NCBI GenBank assembly: GCA_023630585.1
Contig: CM042535.1
Location: 30,882,399-30,946,398, forward strand
Direction: 5' to 3'
Origin: Cranoglanis bouderius
Lineage: Eukaryota > Chordata > Actinopteri > Siluriformes > Cranoglanididae
Length of the DNA: 64,000 bases
Within the stretch, counting starts at the first letter, position 1, and every line of letters starts with the position of its first letter. This document shows positions 12,103-22,885 of the stretch, piece after piece. Below the pieces are notes generated by a model, which searched no databases, was not told the origin of the DNA, and was given only the letters and a program-made list of their open reading frames with translations. Position numbers and translations under genes: made by a program.

Positions 12103-12104
12103 CC

Positions 12105-12143
<39 letters not shown>

Positions 12144-12169
12144 ACTACTACTACTACTACTACTACTAC

Positions 12170-12237
<68 letters not shown>
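12103..12237. repeat. (AAC)n-(ACT)n-(AAT)n compound microsatellite
   Basis: Three successive trinucleotide arrays abut without spacers. Open frames reported through them are low-complexity artefacts. Confidence 0.95.
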
Positions 12238-12238
<1 letters not shown>

Positions 12239-12301
12239 AGTCCAAATACAAATTAGTTCCAAATAAAATAAGATGGCACTTTGGAACACAGAAACACTTT
12301 T

Positions 12302-12407
<106 letters not shown>

Positions 12408-12409
12408 TT

Positions 12410-12550
12410 TCATCAGCAGAGGGGGATGTGCAGTGGTGCGGTGGGACAGCTGCAGGGTTCCAGGGTCGATCCTGAGCTTGGGTTGCAATGCACGTAGGTT
12501 TCCTCCCACAAACATGCTGGTGGACTGCATACTCTAAATTGCCCCTATGT

Positions 12551-12626
<76 letters not shown>

Positions 12627-12640
12627 TGAATTAAATCTGT
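12410..12640 (+). repeat. tRNA-derived SINE copy with (GT)n
   Basis: Begins with a tRNA-like head ('gcagtggtgcggtgggacag', then 'gttccagggtcgatcctgag' as B box). It continues with 'gtttcctcccacaaacatgc' and 'ctaaattgcccct', the reverse complement of the 40790-41118 repeat. A (GT)n tract at 12547-12625 ends it. Confidence 0.75.
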
Positions 12641-12734
12641 AGGAATCCTGTGCCCTTAACTGGTCAGTTGTGCAGCACTGCAGAGGACTATATCTGTCAG
12701 TTCCACATGCTTGCCAAATTAATAGGCCTATATC

Positions 12735-13092
12735 TACACTGTAAAAAAATTATTGTCAAATTAACAGTAACTTACTGGCAACAATTATCCAGTAGTTGGA
12801 AATACAACAGTAAAATTACTGTAACACTAACTACAGATATACTGTAAAACTGAAAACAGCATTTTACTGTAATTTTTTACCATCTTGAAGTACAGTATTA
12901 TACCATAACTTTTAATAATACTGTATAGTATTATACAGTTATGACATGTTATTTTAATTTAATTTATAGTGCTACTGTATAACTTGTAGAATATGTAGAA
13001 AATTTAAACTGTTGATGGGAAATAGGAAAAAGGACAACTAAAGATTTAACTGCACAAAATAAGTTTATTGTGTATTTTTAAACAACACATTA

Positions 13093-13149
<57 letters not shown>

Positions 13150-14530
13150 CAATATAATACAACAATAAAAATCTGTTTTAAAACAAGACCAATGAACAAT
13201 TTAAAATTAATAATTTAAAAAACCTGAACCGCACAGAAGAAATGTTTAAGGTGACATCAAGTTTTGTGACTAGGCTGTGACACCTGCAGAGCTATTTTTT
13301 AATACCAGTTTTTTTTAATGCCAGAGCTGTCTGTGTGTTTTATGTCTTTCATAATAATGCATGAGGTCGGGCAGAGCACAGCTGTAAGAGTCTTACTTAA
13401 ATTAATAATTAAAATTACTGAACAATTCATGTATCAAAAATTATCCTGAACAGATAAGATACAAACTTACAAACAGCAGAATATAGAAAACAAGACAGGT
13501 GAGGAAGAAGGCCAGGGGGTTGGTGATGGAAGTGGGAAAAGGGTGACAGCACTTCTGATTATCCTGCAAGAAATAAGCACAAATCAATCATTGAGGCAAA
13601 ACATACAACTAATCATCAAAAAAAAAAACCTAACTCACATTATCAACACCTTTAAATGATAGGCAAAAGCTTGTGCATAGGGCCCCACAGCGACTGAAAA
13701 ATTTAACTTAATTCTGACCTTAAGAGGCTACATATACTATCTATCTTTATAAAATCCCATTTACTAATCAAGTATTTTAAGCTATTAACATGAATGAAAT
13801 CCTCTTTTAACTTTACAGACAGACACAGCGACTCGAGGCAAAAGCACTCTCAAAGTTGCTGAGAGAACTGAAGATTCCTTCACAAAATGACAGTTTGTGG
13901 TTGTTTTTCGGGCTCAATTCGTATTACTGTATTTAAATGTACAGTAACATTTCCCAAACTACATTGAAATCTACAGTATCATACTGTACACAGCTTACAC
14001 ACTAGTAAAATATTGAGAATAAATTAAATACCTTGAATATCAAAGTCGCGGTCAGTTATCCTAAACTAACAATAAAGTTATGCCACTAGAATTCCTGTAT
14101 GCATAAAAATATTAAGATTTATTACTCACCAGATGACGAAGCACGTTCAAGGTCGGCAGAGAAGAGACACGATGCACTGACACGACGAGTATTGGACACG
14201 ACAAAAAAAGCTCTTTCACTTGTGCTCTCATGCACCTCTCCAAACATCATTGTTGTACCTTTTTTTTTTTACCTCACGCGTGACCTTGACAACGTGATTA
14301 CGTAATGCGCGATGTTTTATGCAAGAATATTTGGCTAGCAATTTTACCTGCAAAGTTTTTGTGTGGTGTCTTTTGCGGTCAATTTGCACTACTGTATTTA
14401 AACGTACAGTAACTGATAATTTCCCAGAATGCATTGAAAATCTACGGTAACATACTGTACGCATCTTATAAAGAAACTGTTGAGAAAAACAGTATAATAC
14501 TGTGAAAACAACAGAAATCATTTACAGTGT
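12735..14530. mobile_element. 1.8-kb non-autonomous element with CACTGTAAA ends
   Basis: Starts CACTGTAAA and ends TTTACAGTG, flanked by TA. The interior is rich in ACAGTA/TACTGT motifs near both ends and has an (AAT)n tract at 13093-13149. It holds no transposase-like frame. A segment at about 13890-14030 resembles a second at about 14345-14480 ('ctgtatttaaaygtacagta' is shared), so it is internally duplicated. Superfamily not identified. Confidence 0.65.
13093..13149. repeat. (AAT)n microsatellite
   Basis: Pure AAT run inside the CACTGTAAA element. Confidence 0.95.
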
Positions 14531-14947
14531 AGCTCACGTTAAGGACACTGGTTTTATGGACAACCATGTCAGGTAGGCCCATAATTCACCGTTGTAGCGC
14601 AACATTTCCCCATTTCCCCATTTCTACACAGAAAAATGCCCAAAGTTGAACTCATTCCTACATTTCATATTTTGTGTATAGTGACCGACTTTAATAGTCA
14701 TGAGCTCATTTAACGCTGGAAATATTGCGCAGTGTTTTCGGCAGACTTCTAACCACATCTGATTATTTTTGTTGTTGTTTAGAAAATATATTTGAACCTA
14801 CAAATGTGCAGTTTGGGGGCTGGGGGATTTTCATCACAGAAACATGCACTGACATTAGCAAATGTTTTAAACAAATGAACTGGTCATCGGAAATAAAAAT
14901 CCAATCCCAAAACAGAAGTTTGATCTAAACGAAGTTCGGCGACAAAA

Positions 14948-14948
<1 letters not shown>
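14531..14948. other. Intergenic DNA
   Basis: No gene or repeat recognised. Confidence 0.4.

Positions 14949-14949
<1 letters not shown>

Positions 14950-15026
<77 letters not shown>
14950..15026. repeat. (TA)n microsatellite
   Basis: About 77 bp of pure TA. Confidence 0.97.
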
Positions 15027-15028
<2 letters not shown>

Positions 15029-15272
15029 TTGTAAATGAAATCGCGCGCATAAAATATTCATAATGGTAGCTTCTCTGCTCGCGCGCCGTTGACCTTGAGA
15101 TGAACATGAACTAGCATGTAGCTAACAAACAGAGGGGGTGTGATTTTTATTATTTGACCAAACTATTAATTTTCAAAAGTAAAAGCACTAAAAAACAGAA
15201 CCCGTTCCACAGGCCAACTAGCCTATTTTATATCTAAATAATAAACATAGAACGATTTCGACCAAGAAACTA

Positions 15273-15661
15273 GAATTAAACTGCAACAGTGTTGAAGCGT
15301 ACACACTGTTCCTTACAAAAAATGGAGGTTCTGGTTTTAGACTATTATTGTTTTCTAACCGTTATACAGTATCCTAGAATTAACACCAGTGTCCATTTAA
15401 ATCCAACTGAGAAGTTAACGACTTTCCCTTGTGTTTATACCTGGCCAACGTGTAGCTCTTCACTCATGGTTTTAACGTGAAAAAAATCGGTGAATTTAGG
15501 CCTTTAACTCAATAAACAAGCTGTACCTATATCTAATTTTGCTTATATAAATTCGACATGCTATTATGAGAGCTAAAATATAAACAAATGTCTAATACTG
15601 TTTTAAAACAAATAGGGGTTTTCACCTTTTTTTTCTGAGACATTATAATAAAATATTATAC
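15273..15661 (+). repeat. Local duplication, left copy
   Basis: Aligns with 16831-17228. Shared anchors include 'attaaactgcaacag', 'cacactgttccttacaaaaa', 'taaatccaactga' and 'atataaacaaatgtctaata'. The copies differ by scattered substitutions and small indels. A Tc1-like element separates them exactly. Confidence 0.9.
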
Positions 15662-16829
15662 GCTCACCGAGCACTTTATTAGGAACACCTACTCATTCAT
15701 ACAATTATCTAATCAGCCAATCGAGTGGCAGCAGTGCAAAGTATAAAATCATGCCGATACGGCTCAGCAGCTTCATGTAATGTTCACATCAACCATCAGA
15801 ATGAGGAAAAAATGTGATCTCAGTTATTTTGGCCATTGCATGATTGTTGGTGCCAGACAGGATGGTTTGAATATTTCAATAACTGCTAATCTCCTGGGCT
15901 TTTTACATAAAACAGTCTTTAGAGTTTACTCAGAATGGTGCAATAAAGGAAAAACATCCAGTAAGTGGCAGTTCTGCAGATGGAAATGCCTTGTTGATGA
16001 GAGAGGTCAATGGAGAAAGGCCAGACTGGTTCGATCTGACAGAAAGGCTACGGTAACTCAGATAACCACTCTATACAATTGTGGTGAGCAGAAAAACATC
16101 TCAGACTGCACAAAACATCTAACCTTGAGGCTACAACAGCAGAAGACCACTTCTTCTGGTCTTCCTTCTGTTTCCACTTTTGTCCGCCAAGAACAGAAAG
16201 CTGAGGCTGCAGTGGGCACAGGCTCACCAAAACTGGACAGTTGAAGACTGAAAAATATAGCCAGGTCTGAGGAATCTCAATTTCTGCTGAGTGCACAGAC
16301 AGTAGGGTCAGAGATTAGCACCAACAGCATGCATCCATGGACCCAACCTGCCTTGTGTTAACAGTCCAGGCTGGTGGAGGTGGTGTAATGGTGTGGGGAA
16401 CATTTTCTTGGCACACTTTGAATCTGTCAATACCAATCAATGACTGCTTGAATGCCACAGTCTGTTTGAGTATTATTGCTGACCATGTGCATCCCTTTAC
16501 GGCAACAATTTACCCATCTTCTAATGGCTACTTCCAGCATGATAATGCAGCATGTCACAAAGCAAAAGTCATCTCATACTGGTTTCATGAACATTACAAT
16601 GAGTTCAGTGTTCTTCAGTGGCCTTCCAGTCACTGGATCTGAATTCAATAGATCACCTTTGGGATGTAGTAGAACATGAGATTCGCAGCATGAAAGTGCA
16701 CCTGAAAAATCTGAAGGAATTGTGTGATGCAATCATGTCAACATGGACCAATGTTTCCAACATCTTGTTTGAGAGCAAAGGGAGGCCCTACCAAGTATTA
16801 GTATAGTATTCCTAATAAAGTGATCAGTG
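15662..16829 (+). mobile_element. Tc1-like transposon (family B), degenerate
   Basis: Ends carry the inverted repeat 'cactttattaggaa' (15671 on the left; 'ttcctaataaagtg' near 16810 on the right). A transposase-derived frame runs on the plus strand. The related fragment at 30640-30925 has only the N-terminal part. Confidence 0.85.
15780..16806 (+). pseudogene. Tc1-like transposase, broken
   Basis: Three overlapping frames (15780-16244, 16337-16642, 16618-16806) together trace a Tc1-type transposase. The first holds the N-terminal helix-turn-helix region (ISITANLLGF, then VFRVYSEW). The second holds the GGVMVWGTFSW strand and the catalytic FQHDNAACH aspartate. The third holds SIDHLWDVVEHEI, where the usual catalytic Glu is Asp. 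At least two frameshifts separate the parts. The changed catalytic residue and the breaks make it inactive. Confidence 0.85.
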
Positions 16830-16830
16830 A

Positions 16831-17228
16831 ATTAAACTGCAACAGTATTGAAGTGTACACACTGTTCCTTACAAAAAAGGGAGGTTCTGGTTTTAGTCTA
16901 TCATTGTTTACTAACCTACAGTAGCATAGAATTAACAACAGTGTTCAATTAAATCCAACTGATAAGTTAATGAGTTTCCGTGTATGTTTATACCTATAGA
17001 CAGTGTGTTGCTCTTGGCTCATTTGTGGGGGGTTTTAACGTGGAAAAAACATGGTGAATTTAGGCCTTTAAATTCAGGCCTTAAGCTGACATTGCTAATA
17101 TGAGACCTAAAATATAAACAAATGTCTAATAGTGTTTAAAAACAGAACTAATAATCGTGGAAAAAAATTGGGGGTTTGTCCTTTTTCTAAAACATCATCA
17201 TAAAAATATTAGCCTATATATAGGCTCA
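16831..17228 (+). repeat. Local duplication, right copy
   Basis: Second copy of 15273-15661. It begins directly at the right end of the Tc1-like element. It ends at GGCTCAC, where the foxg1-derived fragment begins; the left copy carries GCTCAC at the matching place (15662-15667). Confidence 0.9.
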
Positions 17229-17293
17229 CTCTGAACGGCATCTACGAGTTCATCATGCAGAACTTCCCTTATTACCGGGAGTACAAGCAAGGA
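17223..17293 (+). pseudogene. 71-bp inverted copy of the foxg1 forkhead exon
   Basis: Matches the coding strand of foxg1 (18877 down to 18807) at 68 of 71 positions with no gaps. It encodes LTLNGIYEFIMQNFPYYRE, forkhead helix 2 and the start of helix 3. The three differences are transitions; two are synonymous and one changes His to Tyr. It is opposite in orientation to the gene. No other forkhead sequence flanks it, so it is a coding fragment, not a gene. Confidence 0.95.
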
Positions 17294-17511
17294 CCACAAT
17301 AGCTGGTGTGTGGTGGGCGTTCTGGAACTGCACTACGGCTCCGTCGCATCATCCAGGTGGATGCTACACACCGGTGGTGGTTGAGGAGATTTCCCCCCAT
17401 ACCATGTAAAGCGCTTTGAGTGTCTAGAAAAGCGTTATATAAATGTAACGAATTATTATTATTGTTGTTGTTGTTTTGTTGTTGTTGTTGTTATTATTAT
17501 TGTTATTATTA
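17294..17511 (+). repeat. SINE/LINE 3' tail with (ATT/GTT)n
   Basis: Contains 'gtcgcatcatccaggtggat', 'ggtggttgaggaga' and 'gtaaagcgctttgagtgtct', phrases of a common fish retroposon 3' end. It finishes in trinucleotide repeats at 17453-17511. Confidence 0.7.
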
Positions 17512-17515
17512 TACA

Positions 17516-18119
17516 CTAACGACACACTGAGACCTAAAGAAATTCCTTCACAATGTTTCTGGTTGTTTTTGATTTTGTTTTTTCTTGAAAAAATAGGACT
17601 AAGTCCACAAGTCATATTTACATAAATAATTTATATTTATATAGGATGCTTCATAATACCGGGTTAATACAATTATGTTAGTCATTGAAAATTAAATACA
17701 ATTTTACATAAATATAACACTTCAATCGAACAGTTTAAAAGTGTTGGAATTTGAACATGATATAAATAACACATGCGATATAGCATTTACCTTTGGCAAA
17801 TCTAGATACAGTCTTGGCACAAAGGTATAAATGTCCCTTCAGAAGCCGAACACCGGAAACAGTCTGTGATTAAAAGATTAAACTGCGGGTCGTAACTTTT
17901 CAGCTTCATTCGTAAGATCTCATTAGAATTCCTACAAATTTTGCTTGAGATCGGGTTGGCCTTTTGTGGAGCTGAAATTCAGTTTCAGAAACAATTAGTA
18001 ACTTTTTTTGGTGAGGGAAAACTCCAGGAACAGAAACACGGTAACGTCTTGTGCATTGTTTCGTTATAATGCCTACAAAATTTGCGCGTGAGCATGTTAA
18101 CATGTTTAGAAGCCTGGGT
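17516..18119 (-). other. Probable foxg1 3' untranslated region
   Basis: AT-rich DNA directly after the foxg1 stop on the minus strand. A forward motif 'ctacaaattttgc' (17932) recurs as 'ctacaaaatttgcg' (18073). I see no unambiguous AATAAA on the minus strand close to the stop. Confidence 0.4.
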
Positions 18120-19193
18120 TCAGTTTAAATATGTACTATTAGGAAGGACCCTTTTGTGCTGAGACAAAACTCCGTGGAAGTCGCCTGATCCGACGGGGGA
18201 GAAAGACGGTAGCGTGGCCCTGAGCGTGTCCGAGAGCAGCGCTCGCGCCGAAGTGGCGGAAACGCCGAACGGGGACGCGCTTTGCGGCGGGGGCGCGTGC
18301 TGTTGCTGCTGCGGTCTTCCCAAATAACCGGGCTGACTCTGTAGCAACCCGACCGGAGACGAGTTCATCCCGTAAGTGTTTGTAAAACTGAGAGGACCTC
18401 CGGAAGAGCTGAGGATGGGCCGCGCGAGCTCACCGCTCCCCAGCTGATCCACTCCGGGGATGAGTGAGCCATAACCGTGCCCCTGATTTAGAAATCCGGA
18501 TGCTGAGGCGTTGTAAGAAGGAGGGTGCAGGGATAAAAAGGGGGAGATTTGCCAGTACAGAGGATTACTCGACCTGTCGTTTATTCCAAACCCGAGCGGT
18601 GCGAATCGCAGCCCCCGCTTCATGGCCAGTTTTCCTCGTGAAGTGGCGGAGCGCCGGCGCAGTTTTCCCGTCGTCCCTCCTATAAACACCTCGTCACTCG
18701 AAGGGTCCAGCATCCAGTAGTTCCCTTTTCCCGGGTCATCGTAGTGCCTCGGGACTTTAACGAAGCATTTGTTTAGACTCAGATTGTGGCGGATGGAGTT
18801 CTGCCATCCTTGCTTGTGCTCCCGGTAATAAGGGAAGTTCTGCATGATGAACTCGTAGATGCCATTCAGGGTGAGCCGCTTCTCGGGACTCTGGCGGATG
18901 GCCATCATAATCAGCGCGTTGTAGCTGAACGGAGGCTTGTCGAGTTTGCCGTTTTTACCGGATTCCCCTTTATCGCTCGCTTTATCATCCGCCTTCTTCG
19001 ACTCCTCCGTCTCGAGAGGAGAATGCTCCATGTCGGTCTGATCGGTAAGTTTTCCCGAGTCGGATCCTGATGTAAACGCGCTCTTCTCACACAGCCCTGT
19101 GTCTCGCGCCTCGCTTTTAGACGGCAGCAGCAAACTCTTGATGCTGAATGAAGTTGACCTCTGGACCATGGTCACTTCTTTCTGATCCCCCAT
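18120..19193 (-). CDS. foxg1: Forkhead transcription factor, FoxG1 group
   Basis: A 357-residue, single-exon nuclear transcription factor. FoxG proteins act mainly as repressors in forebrain, ear and eye development. Residues 13-22 (TSFSIKSLLL) are the eh1-like N-terminal motif of FoxG. The forkhead domain spans about 85-180, with recognition helix NSIRHNLSLNKCFVKV (132-147) and wing residues GNYWMLDPSSDEVFIGGTTG. YWQISPFLSL (213-222) matches the conserved FoxG segment C-terminal to the domain. A short poly-Gln/Pro-rich tail follows. The start MGDQKEV matches the FoxG N-terminus. The protein is shorter than mammalian FOXG1 (about 489) and lacks its His/Pro/Gln expansions. Fish have several foxg1 paralogues; the suffix cannot be assigned here, and foxg1b, c or d are all possible. 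Confidence 0.95.
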   Translation of the reverse strand: MGDQKEVTMVQRSTSFSIKSLLLPSKSEARDTGLCEKSAFTSGSDSGKLTDQTDMEHSPLETEESKKADDKASDKGESGKNGKLDKPPFSYNALIMMAIRQSPEKRLTLNGIYEFIMQNFPYYREHKQGWQNSIRHNLSLNKCFVKVPRHYDDPGKGNYWMLDPSSDEVFIGGTTGKLRRRSATSRGKLAMKRGLRFAPLGFGINDRSSNPLYWQISPFLSLHPPSYNASASGFLNQGHGYGSLIPGVDQLGSGELARPILSSSGGPLSFTNTYGMNSSPVGLLQSQPGYLGRPQQQQHAPPPQSASPFGVSATSARALLSDTLRATLPSFSPVGSGDFHGVLSQHKRVLPNSTYLN

Positions 19194-19450
19194 TCTATAG
19201 CCTTTCTCACAGAGCAGATTTGTTTTGGTTGTGTATTTTTTAAGTAGCTCAGGACATAACTCTCATCACTTAAGTCACAGCACAGAGGAGAGATTGCAGT
19301 GAAAGCATAAAAAAGTGGAAAGCAGTAATTAAAGGTGGATCCGATTCATCACGACATCAGCGGGGGAGGAGTTTTCCTTTGATACTTTTCAATATTTAGT
19401 CCTGCACTCGCTTTTCTTTTGACATGCAGTAGACTAAATTCGCACAGGTA
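19194..19450 (-). promoter_or_regulatory. foxg1 5' UTR and presumed promoter
   Basis: Unique sequence directly upstream of the foxg1 ATG, bounded by microsatellites beyond 19481. It includes a G-rich patch (19361-19373). No clear TATA box was seen on the minus strand, so the transcription start cannot be placed. Confidence 0.4.
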
Positions 19451-19478
19451 AAGTGTGCTGAAATCCGATCAACCCGAG

Positions 19479-19480
<2 letters not shown>

Positions 19481-19575
<95 letters not shown>
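19481..19575. repeat. (CT)n(CA)n compound microsatellite
   Basis: About 48 bp of CT followed directly by about 46 bp of CA, roughly 290 bp upstream of the foxg1 start codon. Confidence 0.97.
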
Positions 19576-19576
<1 letters not shown>

Positions 19577-19683
19577 CCCGCTTTTGTCCACCTTGGGAGG
19601 ATCCTCCATTAGCATAATAATAGTAATAATGATAACAATAATAATAATTATTATTATTATTGTTATTAGTAGCAGTAGTAATG

Positions 19684-19753
19684 CAGATAATTGGGATATT
19701 ATAGGTTGTTTTAAAATTATATATATATATATATATAGAGAGAGAGATATTTG

Positions 19754-19849
<96 letters not shown>

Positions 19850-19867
19850 CAAATATCCCAATTATCT
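19684..19867. repeat. Large palindrome around (TA)n
   Basis: The right arm (19843-19867) reads ATAATATCAAATATCCCAAT and on to TATCT. Its complement is found in two pieces on the left: AGATAATTGGGATATT (19684-19699) and ATATTTGATATTAT (19748-19761). About 80 bp of TA repeat forms the centre. Cruciform extrusion is plausible. Confidence 0.85.
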
Positions 19868-19870
19868 TAT

Positions 19871-20580
19871 TATATCATAAGTGTAATAGTAAATGTTGCA
19901 GTTATGCAGGTTATAAACTAATATTTGAAACAAGCCTATTTACAAACATAATTTATTTTTTAAGAAAAGAATAACATGAAAAAATAAGTAATGTCACTTT
20001 TGGTGTCTTTGAATGTTTTCATTTAACAATATCTGGATTTCTCCTAATCTTTAAAATAGGATTATAAAGACAATATTAGCATATTGTGAATTTACTTTGA
20101 ATGAGTGAATAAACATTGCTAAACATCATTGTGGAAACTGTAGATGGTGAAGAGCGAGAAAGCAGTGTCAAAACATTAGCCATGTCTCTGATTGCATGCT
20201 ACATGACTACAATAATATAGAGTCTCAACTGTATCTGTCCCAGTCTCTGGTGGAGTTTTGACATACTATTTGGTGTTTCTTTTTCTCTGTAAAACATCCT
20301 TCAATGCTGTGTTTATTTATGTAACATATATGCATTTAATGCATCTGTAAACCTAGGATCATAAAATAAACCTAGTCAAAATGAAATGCATTTTAGGAAA
20401 GTTGAAAAAAAGTTTTTTTTTAAATTGTATTTTCCAAAACATTTAACAAATGGGAGCTGCTGAAACATATTAAGAAATTCAGAAATGATTCAGAAATCTA
20501 ATATCATAGAGTAACATAGAGCGTTTAGGAACTTTATTTTACATGTGAAACCTAACACTAAATATCTCGTTGATATTTAA
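19871..20580. other. Intergenic DNA upstream of foxg1
   Basis: AT-rich; no gene or named repeat recognised. Confidence 0.4.
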
Positions 20581-20584
20581 CCAC

Positions 20585-21321
20585 ACACTCAAAAAATGGT
20601 TTCTTGCCTCTTGTTCAGTTTAATTAATTAGAATGAGCTAAAGTAACACGATTTTTGAACATTTTGTCACAACTTAATTTCATTGTGTTCAATCCACCTA
20701 ATATATTTAAAACTGAAGTTTACTTAATTCATTTGTGTTAAAACTACATGAATCATTTTTGTTGACATAACTAACTGGGCTGAAGTTCCCAGCATGCTTT
20801 GCAAGGGACTGCATTAGGAGAGTAAATTTAGGGATTAAGTGTTATTTTATGTGTTTTTCAGTAAAGGGAAAGACGTGTTTGTCTTTAATGTTCAGTTATG
20901 TTGGACATTTGAAGGAGTTTCTGTAATGTTTTTGAATTTTGTGGTTACCATGGTGCTGAAGAGAGGAGCTTGTGCTTTTAAGGCTGTGGGTGCTCAATAA
21001 CTGACACCAGTCTTCTTTTATTTGTTCATTATATACATTGTTTATAATAGTAACTGAAACTGCTTGTTTCATATGAAAATGAATTAAATCTCAGTAAATT
21101 AATTTTTAGAAAAGTTAAGTTGGACCAACATAAGAAAATTTAGTTTGAAAAATGTAACAAAGTTAATTAAACATGCTAGAGTAAATTAATTTGACCTAAA
21201 CCAACTAAATTGTGTTGACCCAACTAAACTGATTAATTTTGAATGAACTAAATTAAATTGTGTGTAAAAACTTTCTTCAATTAAATTAAGTAAAAGTAAT
21301 TAATTCATTTTTTGAGTGTAG
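20585..21321. mobile_element. 737-bp TIR element (ACTCAAAAAATG ends)
   Basis: Left end 'cacactcaaaaaatgg', right end 'cattttttgagtgta'. The interior has many diverged repeats of a 'ttaactaaattgtgttgac'-like theme in both orientations and no coding frame. A non-autonomous DNA transposon; superfamily not identified. Confidence 0.7.
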
Positions 21322-21626
21322 GATCAGTCTGTTCTTACAAACTGAATTGAATTTGGAAGAATGATCCTATTTTAATCAAATTATTCAAAATTCCTGCCTT
21401 GTAATTGTACTTACGCTAACTGTCTGTAGCGTTAAAGCAATCAAAATGCACCTTAAATTACTACAGGCTGAAAAAAACGGTTACACACAAATGTAACATA
21501 CAAGCATATAAACTATAACAATATGCAGACTTCAGGTTGCAGGGATTTGAGATTTGTACAGCATGTTTCCTCTGGTTTCTACAGTACTAACCTACACCTT
21601 GACACAAAGAAAGCACAAGTAAACAT

Positions 21627-21665
<39 letters not shown>

Positions 21666-21930
21666 CACATTTATACACACAGTATATACATTTGGATGTA
21701 ACAATCGAGCTGTGGCAATTTGACTGAAAATAGTCATCTGTAAAACACTGCCCCCTTCAGGACGATGTCTGTCAGTGCAGCGAGTTCAGGCACTCAAACC
21801 CCATTGAAAGCTGGCCTTTTCATTCTTAAATATACTCAAGTGTAAAAATTAGCAAATTAGATGAAGTTTGTGCTTTCTAGGAAGGTAAAAGGAGAAGCTC
21901 ATTTGAAACATTTTACTTAAGTAGGGCCAA
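21322..21930. other. Intergenic DNA with poly(A) tract
   Basis: Holds a 29-bp run of A at about 21631-21659. The source of the tract is not recognised. Confidence 0.5.
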
Positions 21931-22264
21931 GATGCTCATCCTCAAGTTTCACATTGCTCAAGCCACGACACTACCTCCACTGTGCTTGACTGATGAGCTT
22001 GTATGTTTTGGATCGTGAACAGATCCATTCTTTCTCCACACTTTGGCCTTTCCATCACTTTAGTAGAGGTTAATCTTGGAAACTTTGTGGCTCATCGCTA
22101 TATTGCTTTGTGAATTCCAATATGGCTTTCTGATTTTTACTGCTGCTGAGTGGTTTATATGTTGTGGTATGGTCTCTATATTTCTGCTCTCAAAGTCTTC
22201 TTCGAATTTTGGATTGTGGTACCTTCACTCCTGTCCAGTGAAGGTTGTTGGTGATGTCACTGAC

Positions 22265-22665
22265 TGGGTGACATGCTTGTTTTTAATGCAGTGCCACCTG
22301 AGGGCCCGAAGATCATGGGCATGCAATATTGATTTTTGCCCTTGTCCTTTGGGCACAGAGATTTCTCCAGATTCTCAGAATCTTTTGATGATATTAATAT
22401 ACTGTAGATGATGAGATATTCAAAGCAATTTTATGTTGAAGAACATTATTCTGAATTGTTCCACAATTTGTAGACGCAGTTTTTTGCAGATTGGTGAACC
22501 TCAAATCATGTTACTGACCTGTTGCCAGTTAACCTAATTAGTTGCACAATGTTCCTCCAGCTGTTTCTTTTTAGTAACACTTACTTTTCCTGCCTTTTGT
22601 TGCCCCTGCCCAAACTTTTTTGAGACGTGTTGCGGCCATCAAATTCAAGATTACCTTGAATTACC
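22265..22665 (-). mobile_element. Family A Tc1 fragment nested in family C
   Basis: Shares long stretches with 5255-5470, e.g. 'gaagaacattattctgaa', 'gttgccagttaacctaatta' and 'tttttgagacgtgttgcgg'. It is truncated at both ends. Confidence 0.8.
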
Positions 22666-22885
22666 TCACAGCTTTCACAATGTTTCTGTCATCAACTACT
22701 GTTGTTTTCCTTGGCCGACCTGTTCCATATCTGTTTGTTACTACACCAGTGGTTTCTTTCTTTTTCAGGACATTACAAATTGTTGTGTTGGCTATGCCTA
22801 ATGCTTGTGCAATGGCTCTGATTCCTTCATTTCTCAGTTTCAAAATGGCTTGCTTTTCCCCGAAATACAGCTCTGTGTTCTTCAT
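22661..22885 (-). pseudogene. Tc1-like transposase N-terminal domain
   Basis: A 74-residue frame starting MKNTELYF contains a homeodomain-like helix-turn-helix (GIRAIAQALGIANTTICNVL) and GTGRPRKTT, the GRPR AT-hook-like linker of Tc1/mariner transposases. It is the DNA-binding half that recognises the inverted repeats. The frame stops where the nested family A fragment begins, so the catalytic domain is cut off. Inactive. Confidence 0.9.

Noticed and set aside
18464..19070. Plus-strand frames opposite foxg1
   Set aside because: Shadows of the GC-rich foxg1 coding strand without independent features.
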